Source: Nilaparvata lugens (Eukaryota; Arthropoda; Insecta; Hemiptera; Delphacidae). From it: a stretch of DNA of 64,000 nucleotides. The stretch is from contig NC_052506.1 in the NCBI RefSeq assembly GCF_014356525.2, positions 98,944,997-99,008,996 of the forward strand, in the 5' to 3' direction. Made by a program: the position numbers and the translations under genes. Under the pieces are notes generated by a model that searched no databases, was not told where the DNA came from, and saw only the letters and a list, made by a program, of their open reading frames with translations. Shown piece after piece: positions 1 to 11,182 of the stretch (positions within the stretch are counted from its first letter, which is position 1; each line of letters begins with the position of its first letter).

Positions 1-120
1 TTTCAGCCAAGTTACAAAAACTGAAAAAACCACAGAAAGGAAAAAATCCAGACATGCCAAAAAGAACAAAACACCAAAAAACAACACAAAGAAAAAAATG
101 CAACAAGCACAACAACTATT

Positions 121-1801
121 GAGTTGGGTGTGGATATAATTTTGTTACTGGTCTTTTATAAATACCAGTTTTTAGGCGAACACTCGCCACTCGAACCTCG
201 CCGTCACTTCCTGGAAACACTTGTTCAATGACACCCAGTGGCCACTGCAATGGAGGTGTGTTTGGTTGGTCCACTACCACAACCGTTCCCACACTGATGG
301 AAGTGGGTGATTTCAGCCATTTTTTATGACTTTGAAGTTCGTGCAGGTACTCTCTTCTCCATCAGTTCCAGAATGATTGCATAAGTTGACCAATCAGTTC
401 ATACCTGCTGAGACGATTCACAGGGACACTGTCCACGTCCCGCATAGGAAACAATTTCAACAGTGTTAGAGTCAAAAAGTGCGCTGGGGTTAAAGCCAAC
501 GGTTCACACGGATCCTCACTCAGTACACACAGTGGGCGGGAATTCAGGACACCTTCAATCTGCACCAATACAGTGTTCAGTTCCTTATAGGTGAGAAGTT
601 GATTGCCAATTACTTGGAACAGATGCAACTTTACAGATTTGACATTTGCCTCCCACAGACCTCCAAAATGCGGTGAACCAGGGGGAATGAATTTCCAATC
701 AATTTTGTGTTCGGCGAATTGACTAGTCAATGTGGTTTGAAACTCGGACGAGTTCAAAAGTTGAGATATTTTTCGCAACTGTTCCTTGGCACCTACAAAA
801 TTAGTACCACAATCAGAATACATCACACGACAGGGTCCACGATGTGACAAAAAATGACAAAACACAGCTAAAAACATGGGCATTGATAGATCCGATACCA
901 ACTCAATATGTACCGCCTTTGTTGCCATACACACAAACAGACAAATGTAGGCTTTCAAAACACAAGGATTACGACGTCTCGTCATAGTAATACACAGAGG
1001 ACCAGCGTAATCCACACCACAATTTTCAAATGGTTTGCATTTTGACACTTCACAAGCAGGCAGGTCACCCATTTTTGGAATAATTGCATTATTACTAGGT
1101 CGAACACAGAAACAGCGATTACACTTAAATACACAAATATGAATAATAGAGCGAGCAGACAGTATCCAGAATTTCTGTCTGATCAAGGACAACAATAACG
1201 AAGGTCCAGCATGACAATTCTTCTTGTGATGATAATCAATCAACATCGATACGAAAGTGTCAGATTTTGGTAAGATCATCTGATGACAAGTCTCAAATTC
1301 AAGTCCAGCATGAGACAAACGACCACCGACGCGAATCACACCTTTATCAATGAATGGAGACAGGCGACGTAGGCGCATAGAACAACCTTCTCCCTTCTCT
1401 AATTGCACAAATTCAGATGAAAAATGTTTCTTTTGTACCACTTTACATAGATACCTCTCAGCAACATCGAAGTCTGATTCTTCTGATTGGGGTAAGATTC
1501 GTAAGAATTTGAGAACAAGAATTACAATTCTCAAAAGACGACCATAATCCGAACAACGACCAATCAATGAATATACTGCATTGCTGTTACAATCAGGAGA
1601 TTTTGTGACTGTCAACACTGACGGTTTTTTCGCCTCCGGTGGATCCACTATCTCTTCCATTTGAGTTTGAACAGGCCAATCGCATTCGTCCTCTGCTATC
1701 CATGATGGACCTGAGAGCCACAATGGAAAGTTCACAAGCTCAACTGGTGATAAACCTCTAGACAAACAGTCAGCGGGATATTCAATTCTGGCAACATGCA
1801 T
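121..1801 (-). pseudogene. BEL/Pao integrase and DUF5641-like tail
   Basis: Starts at the conserved linker ending NPADCLSRG (here YPADCLSRG). An H2C2 zinc-binding domain follows (NCHAGPSLLLSLIRQKFWI, then FKCNRCFCV). The DDE core has Asp in GVDYAGPLC, Asp in YSDCGTNFVGA and Glu in GLWEANVKSVK. The frame stops at TGA 362-364, but WRREYLHELQSHKKW continues in the same frame to about 121, through GTVVVVDQPNTPPLQWPLG, the usual C-terminal chromodomain-like DUF5641 tail. All three catalytic acids are present although the gene is interrupted. Confidence 0.85.
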
Positions 1802-1858
1802 CCACTCCTGTATACAAGAATCCTGTATTTTTGCGATGCGATTACCGACAAAAGTTTG

Positions 1859-2847
1859 TCATTTCACGGATGGAGCATTAATCCAACACAAGGTGACTGT
1901 AGAATCAGAGAGTGCGACAATACGAGACACATGACAACATTCACTAATAATAGTGACTACTGAATTCATGAGTTCTGCCAACAAGAGTGCCACACACAAC
2001 TCCAAATGAGGTATTGAAACAACTTTAGATGGTGCTACCTTGGACTTTGAACACAATGATACAACTCTTGGCTCCTCGCTCTTCTTCTGCGACTTCACAT
2101 AGATAACTGCACCATAACCAGACAATGATGCGTCACAAAAACCAATCAAACTGATGTGAGAATCCTGAAACAAACCAACGTGACATGGAACAGCTAATTT
2201 CAACAATAGAGGCAACTCTTTTTGACAATTCTCCCAAAGAGTGCAGATAGACTCAGGCGGCTTCTTGTCCCAATCCACTCCTAATTTCCACAGTTTCTGG
2301 ACAAGACATTTTAGAAATAATGTAAACGGTGACAATAGAACAAGTGGATCATAGATACGAGCCATCACTGACAGAATAGAACGCTTAGTAGCGACAACCT
2401 CACCACTCTTGACTGAAAACTGAAACAGATCAGTACTAGGTTGCCAATTCAATCCCAAGATAGCCAAGGAGTTGTCTGCTTCGAAATCCTTGTACGAAAA
2501 CGATTTCTCTTCCTCCGAGAATTTCTCCAACATTGATGGTGAATTTGAAGTCCACTTTGTGAGCGAGAAACCTCCTCCCTCAAACAGCTGCTTCGACTGA
2601 CAATACAGCTCCTCGGCCTCTGACTGTGGTGACAGATGTGACTAAGTCGTCCATGAACATGTCTCTTGGTATTCTCGCCTTGGCTGCTGGAAAACGATTT
2701 CCATCCTCCTCTACAAGCTGGTGGATGCGCCAAATATCGAGAGCTTGAAACACCAAAAACAACACAATTTAGCTGATAAATTTCAATTGGATCCTCCGGC
2801 GAAAGTCTCCACAATACACGCTGATAACGATGGCAAGAATCCTCCAC
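1859..2847 (-). pseudogene. pol: BEL/Pao pol: RT palm/thumb and RNase H
   Basis: Homology runs through three overlapping frames, so there are at least two indels between about 2540 and 2765. The RT catalytic box reads FMDDLVTS (codons near 2648-2656); BEL elements usually have YVDD. The lower part (1859-2533) contains the thumb (LDPLVLLSPFTLF-like region) and the RNase H start FCDASLSGYGAVIYV, ending at APSVK followed by a TGA where the family normally has Trp. The next codons (QTFVGNRI) continue the RNase H/integrase linker in frame. Decayed coding DNA only. Confidence 0.8.
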
Positions 2848-2856
2848 TAATATCTG

Positions 2857-4542
2857 TCAATACATTTGTTTAATGTCGGCAGTTAGTGCGATTGGGAACA
2901 AACGAAAATTAACTAACAAAACAAAAATGTCGGTCTGCAATTTGGGACCAGCATGAAGAACCTGGTTCAATGACAAACCCGATGATGTTCTGGAACCAGC
3001 ATCAAATACAATTCGGATAGGTGTGGTAGTGCTGCTTGCTTTCTTGATGGCGTGATGCGGTATGTAGTAACCACCTTGGTCTGTCTGATCTGCTACAAAC
3101 GACATGTGACCCTGACATAGGTAATCGATCAATATTTCATGATATGAAATACGAGTATTGCTGTCAAGCTCTAATCGTCTCTCCAAAGTCAGCAGTCTGC
3201 GTTTGGTGACAGCATACGAATCTCCCAAGCTGCTGGGCAGCTCCGCAAATGACAAGGCAACAACAAAACGACCAGAATTCACACAATGTACAGACTTCCG
3301 AAAATTTACCTCACACTCCAACTCTTCCGGTTTTAGTTGACAGCTTGGTGCAGGGCACGATTCCAACTCCCAAAAACATTCCACAAAACTATCCAACGAT
3401 GGACTACTAACGAATGGACTACAGATGGCTGTAAAACAATTCGACACATTCGTTGTTGAAGTGAGAATCGGCGCTCTCCCCATCAGAATGTGACCAAAGA
3501 CACTATTAACAGTCATCAATTCGTGCAATTCACCTATACTAGGACTCCCACGTAGCAAGTGAGGAACTAACTCCGCACCAATGATGCCATCTATTCTACT
3601 TGGAAGGTAGAATTTGTCGTCAGCCAGTGTGAGATTTTCAAGATGATGAAGTTTGGATCTGTCAATTTCACAAGAAGGCAACTTGTTGATGATTTTATCT
3701 ACCACTGTGGCATCCATTGAAAACTTGACGGTAGGATCCAACTTCGACTGAATCGACACACAAGTACGACCTCGAACTTCACTAGTACCACCACCAAATC
3801 CACGAACAATGGTTTTCATGGGCTGGAATGGTAGTCTCAAACGCCGACACAATCTGGCTGTAACAAAATGACACTGACTCCCGGTGTCAACCAAGAAACG
3901 AACATCACAAAGCTGATCATTACAATCTCGAACATGTGCAGTGACAGTCGACAACGCAACAGTCAAATTTTCTACATCATTGGATGTAGAACAACAACTA
4001 ATAGGTGATGTACCACCTGCCTTGGGGTTCGATGAGGACGCAACACCTTCATTGGAACTTGATCTGGGAAAGTGCAATAAAGAATGATGAGATTCTTGAC
4101 ATTGAGCACACTGAGTTTTACTCAAATGATCTATATCAAGACAACAAAAACAACAGAACTTTTCTTTAATCAAACAATAACGATCCCAAGGAGTCATTTT
4201 CAAGAAACTAGCACAATCTACTAACCAATGACCCGGTTTTGAGCACTTCAGACAATTGGGCTTTTTACTAGATGCATCGTTAGATGAATCATTAGATTGA
4301 ACAACAAACACCTTTGATTTATTATCCTTTTTGTGCCTCATATTAAACGATTCAGTCTGTTTCTCATCAGAAGGAAGAGTCTCAATTTGCTTTTCAATGA
4401 ATTTGACATAATCGGTATAAGTTGGCATAGCCTTGTCATGGACAGCCGATTCAAAATTTCTACGAGAACTTGGATCCAGCAATCTCAAGCCATGATAGAG
4501 GAATATCGAGTCTGACAAATCAGTGAGTCGCAATCTCTTCAC
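2857..4542 (-). pseudogene. pol: BEL/Pao pol: zinc knuckle, protease, start of RT
   Basis: 561 codons that begin mid-domain after the gag stop. In order: the end of the DUF1759 region; a zinc-knuckle segment around residues 135-190 with CLKCSKPGHWLVDC followed by Cys-rich pairs; a DUF1758 aspartic protease with catalytic FLVDTGSQCHF near residue 218 and a flap-like VRGFGGG; a long linker; and the first RT block (VFDAGSRTSSGLSLNQVLHAGP), where BEL RTs have DASA...SLND. The frame stops at TGA 2857-2859 inside the RT, and homology carries on in the same frame. Confidence 0.85.
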
Positions 4543-4548
4543 TGCTCT

Positions 4549-5451
4549 TCACTTCTCTTTGATTGAACTGCAAAACCCATCCAAAATCGCAATACAACCT
4601 GCCTTTGATTCTGATTTTATTGGATGAAATTCAAAAATTTGTTTGAAATAGGCATCGACTTGCACCCGTGGATCGTTATAGCAGGTCAATAATGCCTGCC
4701 AAATTATTTGATAATTGTTAGCCAATGGTGGCAAATGACAACAAATATTTGTTGCTTGTCCAGTAAGTCTACTTACAAGAAATTTGACCTTCTGCTGGTC
4801 GTTCAAACTCTTGTTGTCATGTACCAATGCCTTAAATAGTTCATAAAACACCAACCATTGAGTCTGGTTCCCATCAAATTTCGGAAGGTCAATTTTAGGC
4901 AGTACCGACTCAGACACTACTGGCTGTGCACTAGCTGCTGTAGTTGCCAAAGATTGAGCAATAGCATCAGTCGCCTCTTTCTGTTTGGGAGTGTTAGCCG
5001 CTACTTCAATATACTGAAACAGATCTAGGTGTGAGTCGTTGAATGCTACAACATAATCTTTATTCAACTCAAGTTCCAACTCATTAACCACTAATTCTGT
5101 CTTTTCATAATCCAAAATGGTCTGAGACACCCGAGGATACAAGATTGAAAATTGCTCAGCAACTTTTGGATCAGAGACATTTTTAGACAGTTCATAAATT
5201 CTTTTCAATCTGGCATACAATTGTTCCAGTTTAGCGCGATGCACCCTGATTTGTTTCTGTAATTTTTCCTCCATCTTGAACTCATACACAAAACAATTCA
5301 GCGCCGACAATACAAACAACAGACAATAAAACAAGAATGAGTTCAGGTTCAGGGTGGGATGAAATTGGGGAAAAAGAACAGGTTCTTGCTTCCGGGCAGC
5401 CTTTTCATGTTCAACTTGCAGGCTCTGCACTGTGTTTTGAACAAAGCTCAA
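4549..5451 (-). pseudogene. gag: BEL/Pao gag (DUF1759-like) region
   Basis: About 300 codons. The first third is charged and helical, as in BEL gag N-termini. Residues about 185-240 carry the DUF1759 signature: a LPKIDLPKFDG motif, then QTQWLVFYELFKALVHDN and LNDQQKVKFLVSRLTGQA. The frame ends at a TGA (4549-4551), and the next codons continue the same domain in the same frame, so this stop is a point lesion and not the natural end. The start is uncertain; the first in-frame ATG may lie upstream in the LTR leader. The product would form the particle shell. Confidence 0.8.
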
Positions 5452-5459
5452 ACTGGAGT

Positions 5460-5742
5460 CTTTATAAATTCAAATCTGATTCAAATTAATTCAATTCAAC
5501 ACTATTCATGCTGTTATATTCATAATTCATACACACTACACTCAAACAATTATTTACAAGAAATTTCCGATCGAAATTACATGACAAAAATACAAATTCG
5601 GTCTTGCAACAAGACAACAGGCTGACAAGATGAGAACAGGACTGACAACTAGGACGACAAGGTCAAAGCAGAAGGACGGTCTGCGCTGGCACAACACAAG
5701 CCTTCTATTGGCAGAACTGCAGTCTGGCATTTTGGCGCTACA
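5460..5742 (-). repeat. Putative 5' LTR of the BEL/Pao element
   Basis: Upstream of gag the minus strand reads TGTAGCGCCAAAATGCC from 5742 inward. A TGTAGCGCC start is a common LTR beginning in arthropod BEL and Gypsy elements. I cannot fix the inner LTR end or a primer binding site, and the other LTR lies outside the window, so the boundary at 5460 is approximate. Confidence 0.35.
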
Positions 5743-6038
5743 GTTCGAATTCTCTGGCCAGACCAGATGGTCTAAACATGATGGTAAATAAAAATCTTTT
5801 GTTAAATCTATACGCTGTTGTTTATCAAACAATATGTAATCAGCATCTTCTTCTCCTTCTTCTTGGAAGTCAAGATTTTGCAGATACAATGCTGTAACAT
5901 CTTCACACGTCAAGTGTTCAGCTGCAATCATGTTCATGAGGTCTTTAATATCGAGTCTTTTGCATATAGCATACAATTTAGAAAGAAGGCCATTGCTGCT
6001 AGTTGTACATTGTAATTCACAATTTTCACCATATTATA
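5743..6038 (-). CDS. Exon-like open frame cut by the BEL element (hypothetical)
   Basis: On the minus strand an open frame runs from about 6036 (after a TAA) to the putative LTR start at 5742. It encodes about 95 residues of ordinary composition, including LYAICKRLDIKDLMNMIAAEH and an acidic stretch QEEGEEDADYILFDKQQ. There is no clear ATG for a full gene, no family I recognise and no unambiguous splice sites. It could be a host exon, part of another repeat, or chance. The composition is more protein-like than the AT-rich surroundings, which is the only reason it is listed. Confidence 0.2.
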
Positions 6039-7569
6039 AAATCTGAGATTGCATTGATTTGGGTGTGCTGCACAAATCTGCTCTATAGAAAATCGCATTT
6101 ATGCTAGCCTCTTTGGATAAAGTTAGTAGGGAGGGTGGTGATTTTAGCTTGTTTAAACCCATTTCTTTTTTTAATATGTTTTCATATGTCTTCTCTTAGA
6201 GGAGAACATCTGCAAAATAGAAAAAACAAAATATGTTTGTATGTGTGTGTCTCCCTCTCTCTCAATATAAAAGAGGTTGTTTTTAGATTTTTTTACTTTG
6301 AAATCATTTTAATGAAGAAGAAGAGGAAGATACAAAAATAATATGATATAGTAGTAGAGTTGTGAAACATACCTTTGAATTTTTGTTCACAAAGAACAAA
6401 TATGTGTGTGTGTAGAATATCACAACAATATCTCTCTCTCTGCGTGTGTGTGTGTCTGACAAAGTCACCACTTTCAATTGTTATTCTCAATCAATAATAA
6501 TGAGTGTGCACACAAAAAGGCTGCCTGCTGCTGCTGCTGGTAAGTGCTTTCAATGGAGTTGTTTAGAGAATGAGAAGTGTTCCGTTCGAGTTTTCAGGCA
6601 GCAATAAACATTCTGTTCAAATTGAAGTCTTAACAGAAGTGGTGGGAGGGGGGAGGGATAATGATAATAATAGGGTAGGGTAGTAGTAGACTTTGCTTCT
6701 TGTCATCATCTCAATTATTCAAAATGTTTTTTGCGTCTTGCATATTTTTTCTGCTGATGCAAGAACTCCACCCCTTTGCCAGACACACAGCAGCAGCGAG
6801 GAGGAGGAGGAGTGATGACAACAGTCAACTTATTTTGTGCTGTGGAAGGAATGCAAATAACACACCACAACAGTGTTAATTACGGTTGGGGGGGTGCACC
6901 AAATTGAAGTGCTGCTGTGTGATATATGTAATTATGTGTTGAGATTCGCATGAAGCAACAGGCAGCGTGTTTTGTGACACCCGATAATTACACACACACA
7001 CAAATTAGGGGTATTGTCCTTTTACACGACTACAGAAAAAAAAATAATTGTAGGTTGTTGTTGACAATCGTTGCCTGCTGCCACCGCCCCCCTGCCCCCG
7101 CAACCCACTCTGTCACCACCATGTACCCCTCAGCTTAGGCAATATTCTATAAAATGGGATAATACTTCGTCACTTGTCCACACAATCATCTTTTCTTTGA
7201 GTGAGTAGTACACGTTTTTTTGTGTGAACAGTAATCAGTAACACACAGATGACCAGTCTCCTCTCTACAGTAAAACACAGACAACAACCAGTCTCTCTCT
7301 CTCTCTCTCTCTCCCTCTCTCTCTTGGTTATGTCGAGTTAGTAAATGTGTGTCAGTTCGGCTCCGTCTTCTAACAGATATTTTGTAGGGTTATACAGTTC
7401 AATTCACTTCAAATTATACATCTAGTTATTCAGTTTCTCAAGCTAAATTCAATAGTGAAATTATATTTTTGATTAACTCACACTCTTTTTATTTATCTTG
7501 AAAAAACATTCCTAATTCTTCAGTCTACCTTCTCGCCTGTAAAAGAGTAAATCCACCTAACGGTACACG
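6039..7569. other. AT-rich non-coding stretch with microsatellites
   Basis: No supported gene. It contains short GT/CT microsatellites (about 6236-6265, 6400-6460), a GAGGAGGAG run near 6799, CA repeats near 6990 and an uninterrupted CT tract at about 7289-7324. The last part may be the 5' untranslated region of the LINE ORF1 that starts at 7570; no promoter element stands out. Confidence 0.5.
7289..7324. repeat. (CT)n microsatellite
   Basis: Near-perfect CT dinucleotide tract with one CCC interruption, seen directly. Confidence 0.9.
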
Positions 7570-8283
7570 ATGGGTCGACCGAACAGAGGCATACCGAAGA
7601 ATGAGGTCAATGCTCTGAAGCCAGGGCCAGCTATTTCTGGATCACTGTCTGAAGAGACCCTCCGAATTATTTGACAGCAAATCGAGGAATCTGTGCATCA
7701 TGCTGTATCTATGGCTGTGAAGTCTATATTTGAGGAACTTCAGGCATTGAAGGAGGAGAACAAACAGCTGCACGATAGAATTCGTGAGCTAGAGGTGTCT
7801 TGTCACCTGAAGGTCGACGACCTCGAGCAATACGGGCGCCGACATTCAATACGTATTTTTGGGATCCAGGAGAGCGACAAAGAGGACTCGGACCTGCTGG
7901 CGCTTGACGTCTTCAACAAGAAGCTGAACGTGCCCGTGACTCTGGCGGATGTCAACCACTCGCACCGCGTTGGAAGGCGTCAACCACCTCAACAAGGGCA
8001 AGTGAAGCCTAAGGACCGACCCATCATAGTTCGACTCTGCAGCTACCGGACCAGGAAGATGATCTTCGACGCTAAGAGGAAGCTGAAGGGTTCCGGTGTC
8101 ACCATTCCCGAGGATCTGACTACTGAGCGTCTCAAGATCCTCAACGCTGCGGCCGACCGTCATGGGCATAGGAATGTCTGGACATCGGACGGGAGGATCA
8201 AGATCTCTATCGGCGAGGGAGGATCCAAGAGGGTCCACACAGTCGAGAGGATGACCGACCTTCAAAAAATAAAGGTAAATTAA
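7570..8283 (+). pseudogene. Non-LTR retrotransposon ORF1 protein (LINE-1st copy)
   Basis: An ATG at 7570 opens a frame (MGRPNRGIPKNEVNALKPGP) that is broken by TGA at 7672-7674 and then stays open to TAA at 8281. After the stop there is a short coiled coil (FEELQALKEENKQLHDRIRELE), the motif DLEQYGRRHSIRIFGI, which marks the RRM-like domain of L1/CR1-type ORF1 proteins, and a C-terminal nucleic-acid-binding domain ending HRNVWTSDGRIKI. Such proteins are RNA-binding chaperones of the retrotransposon particle. About 237 codons, near full length; one nonsense codon is the only visible lesion. Confidence 0.75.
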
Positions 8284-9773
8284 ATCATTTCAGGATTCGA
8301 TTACTAGGTGCCCTTTACTACAATAATAGGAAATTCGTATTAATACATTTCACAGTAGATATACCTGGCATTTTTCATGAGCTGGCTTTCTGTTCTATAA
8401 ATGAATCTTTCCACTGCTATTTATGATTATAATATGGGCAATTATTTCAAACTAAGGAGATCCACATTTGTTAATACTGATTAATAATTTATCTTGATAT
8501 TATTCTCAAAACTACGTTCAATGCATCAACTACTATACTCCAGAGGGTACTTAGAGAATCATTATCTCTATTCTTACTAATATTATTACATCTCTTACCA
8601 ATATTATTTCCATAATTATAATTTTGAAAATTCTGAATTTCAAATAATTGGATGATTAACATACGTTATAGATATGGATGTAATCTATAGGTGAAGATAG
8701 TAATCTCTTCTATATTAGGTATACATAATGATATCTCTACTGTTGCCACAGCTCGAACAATAGAAGCTAATGTGTGAAGAATTATTGATAGAACAGAGGG
8801 GTGGGTAGTCTGTTCATATGCTTATATAGGGGTTGTGTTTCATTTAACATTATCTTAGAAATTCATCACTAAAATATTACAGTTCTCAATTTACTACTTT
8901 TATCGTTATTGCAACTCCCAATAGTTAATTATACTTCTAATACTATATAATATTTTTCACACTTATGAATCCTATTTAAAACTCATCTAAAATAATCTAA
9001 CACTTTCTCCATCGTCTCCTCTACTTCTTATTTTTCTTTCTCATTTCTCTTCTTGATCTTATATTTATAATGATTACTTGAATATTGTTGTTTGCGATGA
9101 TGATTATTATTCTTTTCTACCTTCTACTAATATCCATATATTATATTATAATATCCATATATTTATCCATATAATATTCGATTCTTTCCCACATAAATCA
9201 TACTATTCCTCTTCAATTTTATGTGAATATTATTCATATCAGTTGTATTATGTATCTTTTCTCTATTGATAACTTTCTTCAAATATTTTTCGTTTTCCTG
9301 CTGGCTTTTTCTTCTCTTTTTCAGTTTCTACTGGATCCCATTTCGCTCTATCTCCACCATGAACACAATCTTCCACTACTGGATTCCATCTCTCTCTGTC
9401 TCCACTTGGACTCGATCTTCCACTACTGGATTCCTTCTCGCTCTACCTCCACTTGGACCCAATTCTTCAACTACTGGATACCTACTCGCTCTATCTCCAC
9501 TGGACCAGATCTCCCACTACCAGTTCTTCCTCAATCTTCATCTTATTCACCATTAGGATTATTCATCACCGGAACTCCACACATCTACATCTATGTGTTT
9601 TTAGTGAACGTTTGAACTAGTGCTTTAAATAGTGAAGGGAGCCAAACTGTCAAGGCATACTGAATGCACGAATCAAGAGACTTTTTCATTTAGGTTAAGT
9701 TTTATCAGTTTCATCCCCATTTCCCTGTCATGTGTCGTTCTGAAGGTCGGTTCACGATTGGTCTGCTGCTTCC
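8284..9773 (+). other. LINE inter-ORF spacer, AT-rich
   Basis: About 1.5 kb of AT-rich DNA between ORF1 and ORF2 with no supported gene. ORF1 ends in an AAG|GTAAAT sequence that resembles a splice donor. The spacer includes the 47-48 bp minisatellite at 9328-9520. A spacer of similar length occurs in the neighbouring LINE (12177-13381), so it may be a family property. Confidence 0.5.
9328..9520 (+). repeat. 47-48 bp minisatellite, about four units
   Basis: Units begin CTACTGGAT at 9328, 9376, 9423 and 9471, giving a period of 47-48 bp; each contains CTCTATCTCCAC(TT)GGA-like sequence. Reading frames across it give repetitive Trp-Ile-Pro/Ser-Thr peptides, which I take as a by-product of the repeat. 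Confidence 0.8.
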
Positions 9774-10639
9774 ATGATGCCTCTCACTGACATGTCAGCT
9801 CGCTCGCCCTCAAGTAGGTATGATTATTTCAATAATGGTAATAATGACGCAGGTATGTTTCTAGCAAATTAGCTCCACTCTTTCAAAAAACTTTTCAAGG
9901 CTGCTCACCTTAACTTACAATCCCTCAGCTGCCACATTGATGAACTCAGAGCAATCTTCAGTTTTCAGGACTTCAATATAATCGGAATTTCCTAATCATT
10001 TTTGAAGCCTAGTATTTCATCAAATTGTTGCATTGCCTGGATATAATCTTTTCCGGAATGATAGATTAATAAAGCTTGTGGGGGTGTAGCAATTTATGTG
10101 AAAGATGGTATCAAACAAAAGTTTTAATCACATCTAAACAAGAGTATGTTCCAGACCAGAGTTTATGCTACTTGAATTATCCTTATCTAGTATGATAAAT
10201 TACTCGTTGGTATCTGTTATCGCCCACCAAAAATAGGTCATTTCACAGATTTCGAAAGTGCCTTGCTTTCTCTTATGCCTTGGTATAACCGTATGCTAGT
10301 TATGGGGGATATGAACACCGACTTGAACATGACAAATCGTAACTTTGATACTTTCACTGACTACAATTTTTCCATGCCTGAACATGACTATTTTACCTCT
10401 CGATCCAACTCATCATACTAATGAATCAGACACACTCATTGACCTTTCATTGTTAGTGATCCCAATGAGGTTGTTCAAGCAGGCCAAATCTCAGTCCCAG
10501 CTATTTCTAGACATGATTTGATCTACTGTGTACTTTCCCATAAGATACCCAAGCCAGAACAGGAAAATTATCACTCATAGAGACTTCAAAAACTTTGATG
10601 AAGCCGCCTTCCTGACTGATGTGGCTCAGACTCCATGGC
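9774..10639 (+). pseudogene. LINE ORF2 endonuclease remnant (first LINE)
   Basis: ATG codons at 9774/9777 open a frame with early TAG and TAA stops. APE-type endonuclease motifs can be followed: NLQSLSCHIDELR, then FNIIGIS, where a stop replaces the expected Glu of the SETW motif, then a shifted frame with GDMNTDLN (family GDFN) at about 10309-10330, and a SDT.ID stretch before 10450. Several frame changes and stops. Homology reaches the assembly gap at 10640, so the RT part is missing or lies in the gap. Confidence 0.65.
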
Positions 10640-10739
10640 NNNNNNNNNNNNNNNNNNNNNNNNNNNNNNNNNNNNNNNNNNNNNNNNNNNNNNNNNNNNN
10701 NNNNNNNNNNNNNNNNNNNNNNNNNNNNNNNNNNNNNNN
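10640..10739. other. Assembly gap (100 N)
   Basis: Exactly 100 N, the usual placeholder for a gap of unknown length. It joins a LINE endonuclease to a fragment of the PLA2/DUF8207-type element, so the junction should not be read as biology. Confidence 0.99.
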
Positions 10740-10740
10740 C

Positions 10741-10960
10741 TCTAGACTCGTATCACGATAACACTTACCAGTATGAATAAACAAAGGAACCATAAGCTGC
10801 TATTGAGTAGGTTGTCTATCATAGTGGAGATTGCTAGGTTGACTCGGGAAATCAAAAGGAGGCATAAGAATCATGCTGGAGACGTATTGCATAAGAGAAA
10901 CATTTGGAAACACTTCAAATTCTAGCTGAGCCACTATTCCACCTAGTTCCTCAGTCGTAG
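10741..10960 (+). pseudogene. Second copy of the DUF8207/PLA2-element gene 5' end (fragment)
   Basis: This stretch is alignable by eye with the gene start at 23190-22960 on the minus strand. Both read ...ACACT(G/T)ACCAGTATG immediately followed by a variant of AAACAAAGGAACCATAAGCTG. The encoded N-terminus NKQRNHKLL...IVEIARLTREIKRRHK matches IKQRNHKLI...ILEIARLKREIKRRHK of the intact copy, and homology continues to CTAGCTGAGCCACTA (about 10953). The frame is broken after about 40 codons. It is a degraded paralogue in opposite orientation; the rest is lost or lies in the adjacent gap. Confidence 0.75.
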
Positions 10961-11182
10961 TTCAGCGCTCGAGGCGAAAGGTTCGTTTATCGGTTGTGGC
11001 TTATCAGCTTTCGTTTTCATTGAATCACGTTTATTACTGAATTACGATGTTTCTAAGCTTTTAGGGAATCTTAGTGCATGGCCGCAACTCGGTTAGTTAT
11101 TTTAAATATTGAGACTTTATTTTTGTTGTGAGTAATTTGCAGTGTGATCATTTGTTTAACATATCCTACTAGACATACAAAA

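Larger units (their letters stand above)
1..5742 (-). mobile_element. BEL/Pao LTR retrotransposon, decayed
   Basis: Reading right to left on the minus strand the segments come in BEL/Pao order: gag with a DUF1759-type domain, zinc knuckle, DUF1758-type aspartic protease, reverse transcriptase, RNase H, H2C2 zinc-binding and DDE integrase, then a DUF5641-type tail. Gag and the first part of pol share one frame and are interrupted by TGA stops at 4549 and 2857; two frame changes occur in the RT (about 2580-2765), and further TGA stops at 1859 and 362. The window begins inside the 3' end, so the 3' LTR is not visible. A putative 5' LTR starts near 5742. The element is a fossil and cannot encode its own proteins as read. 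Confidence 0.9.

Noticed and set aside
7846..8265. Long minus-strand ORF opposite LINE ORF1
   Set aside because: Shadow of the ORF1 coding strand; no protein features.
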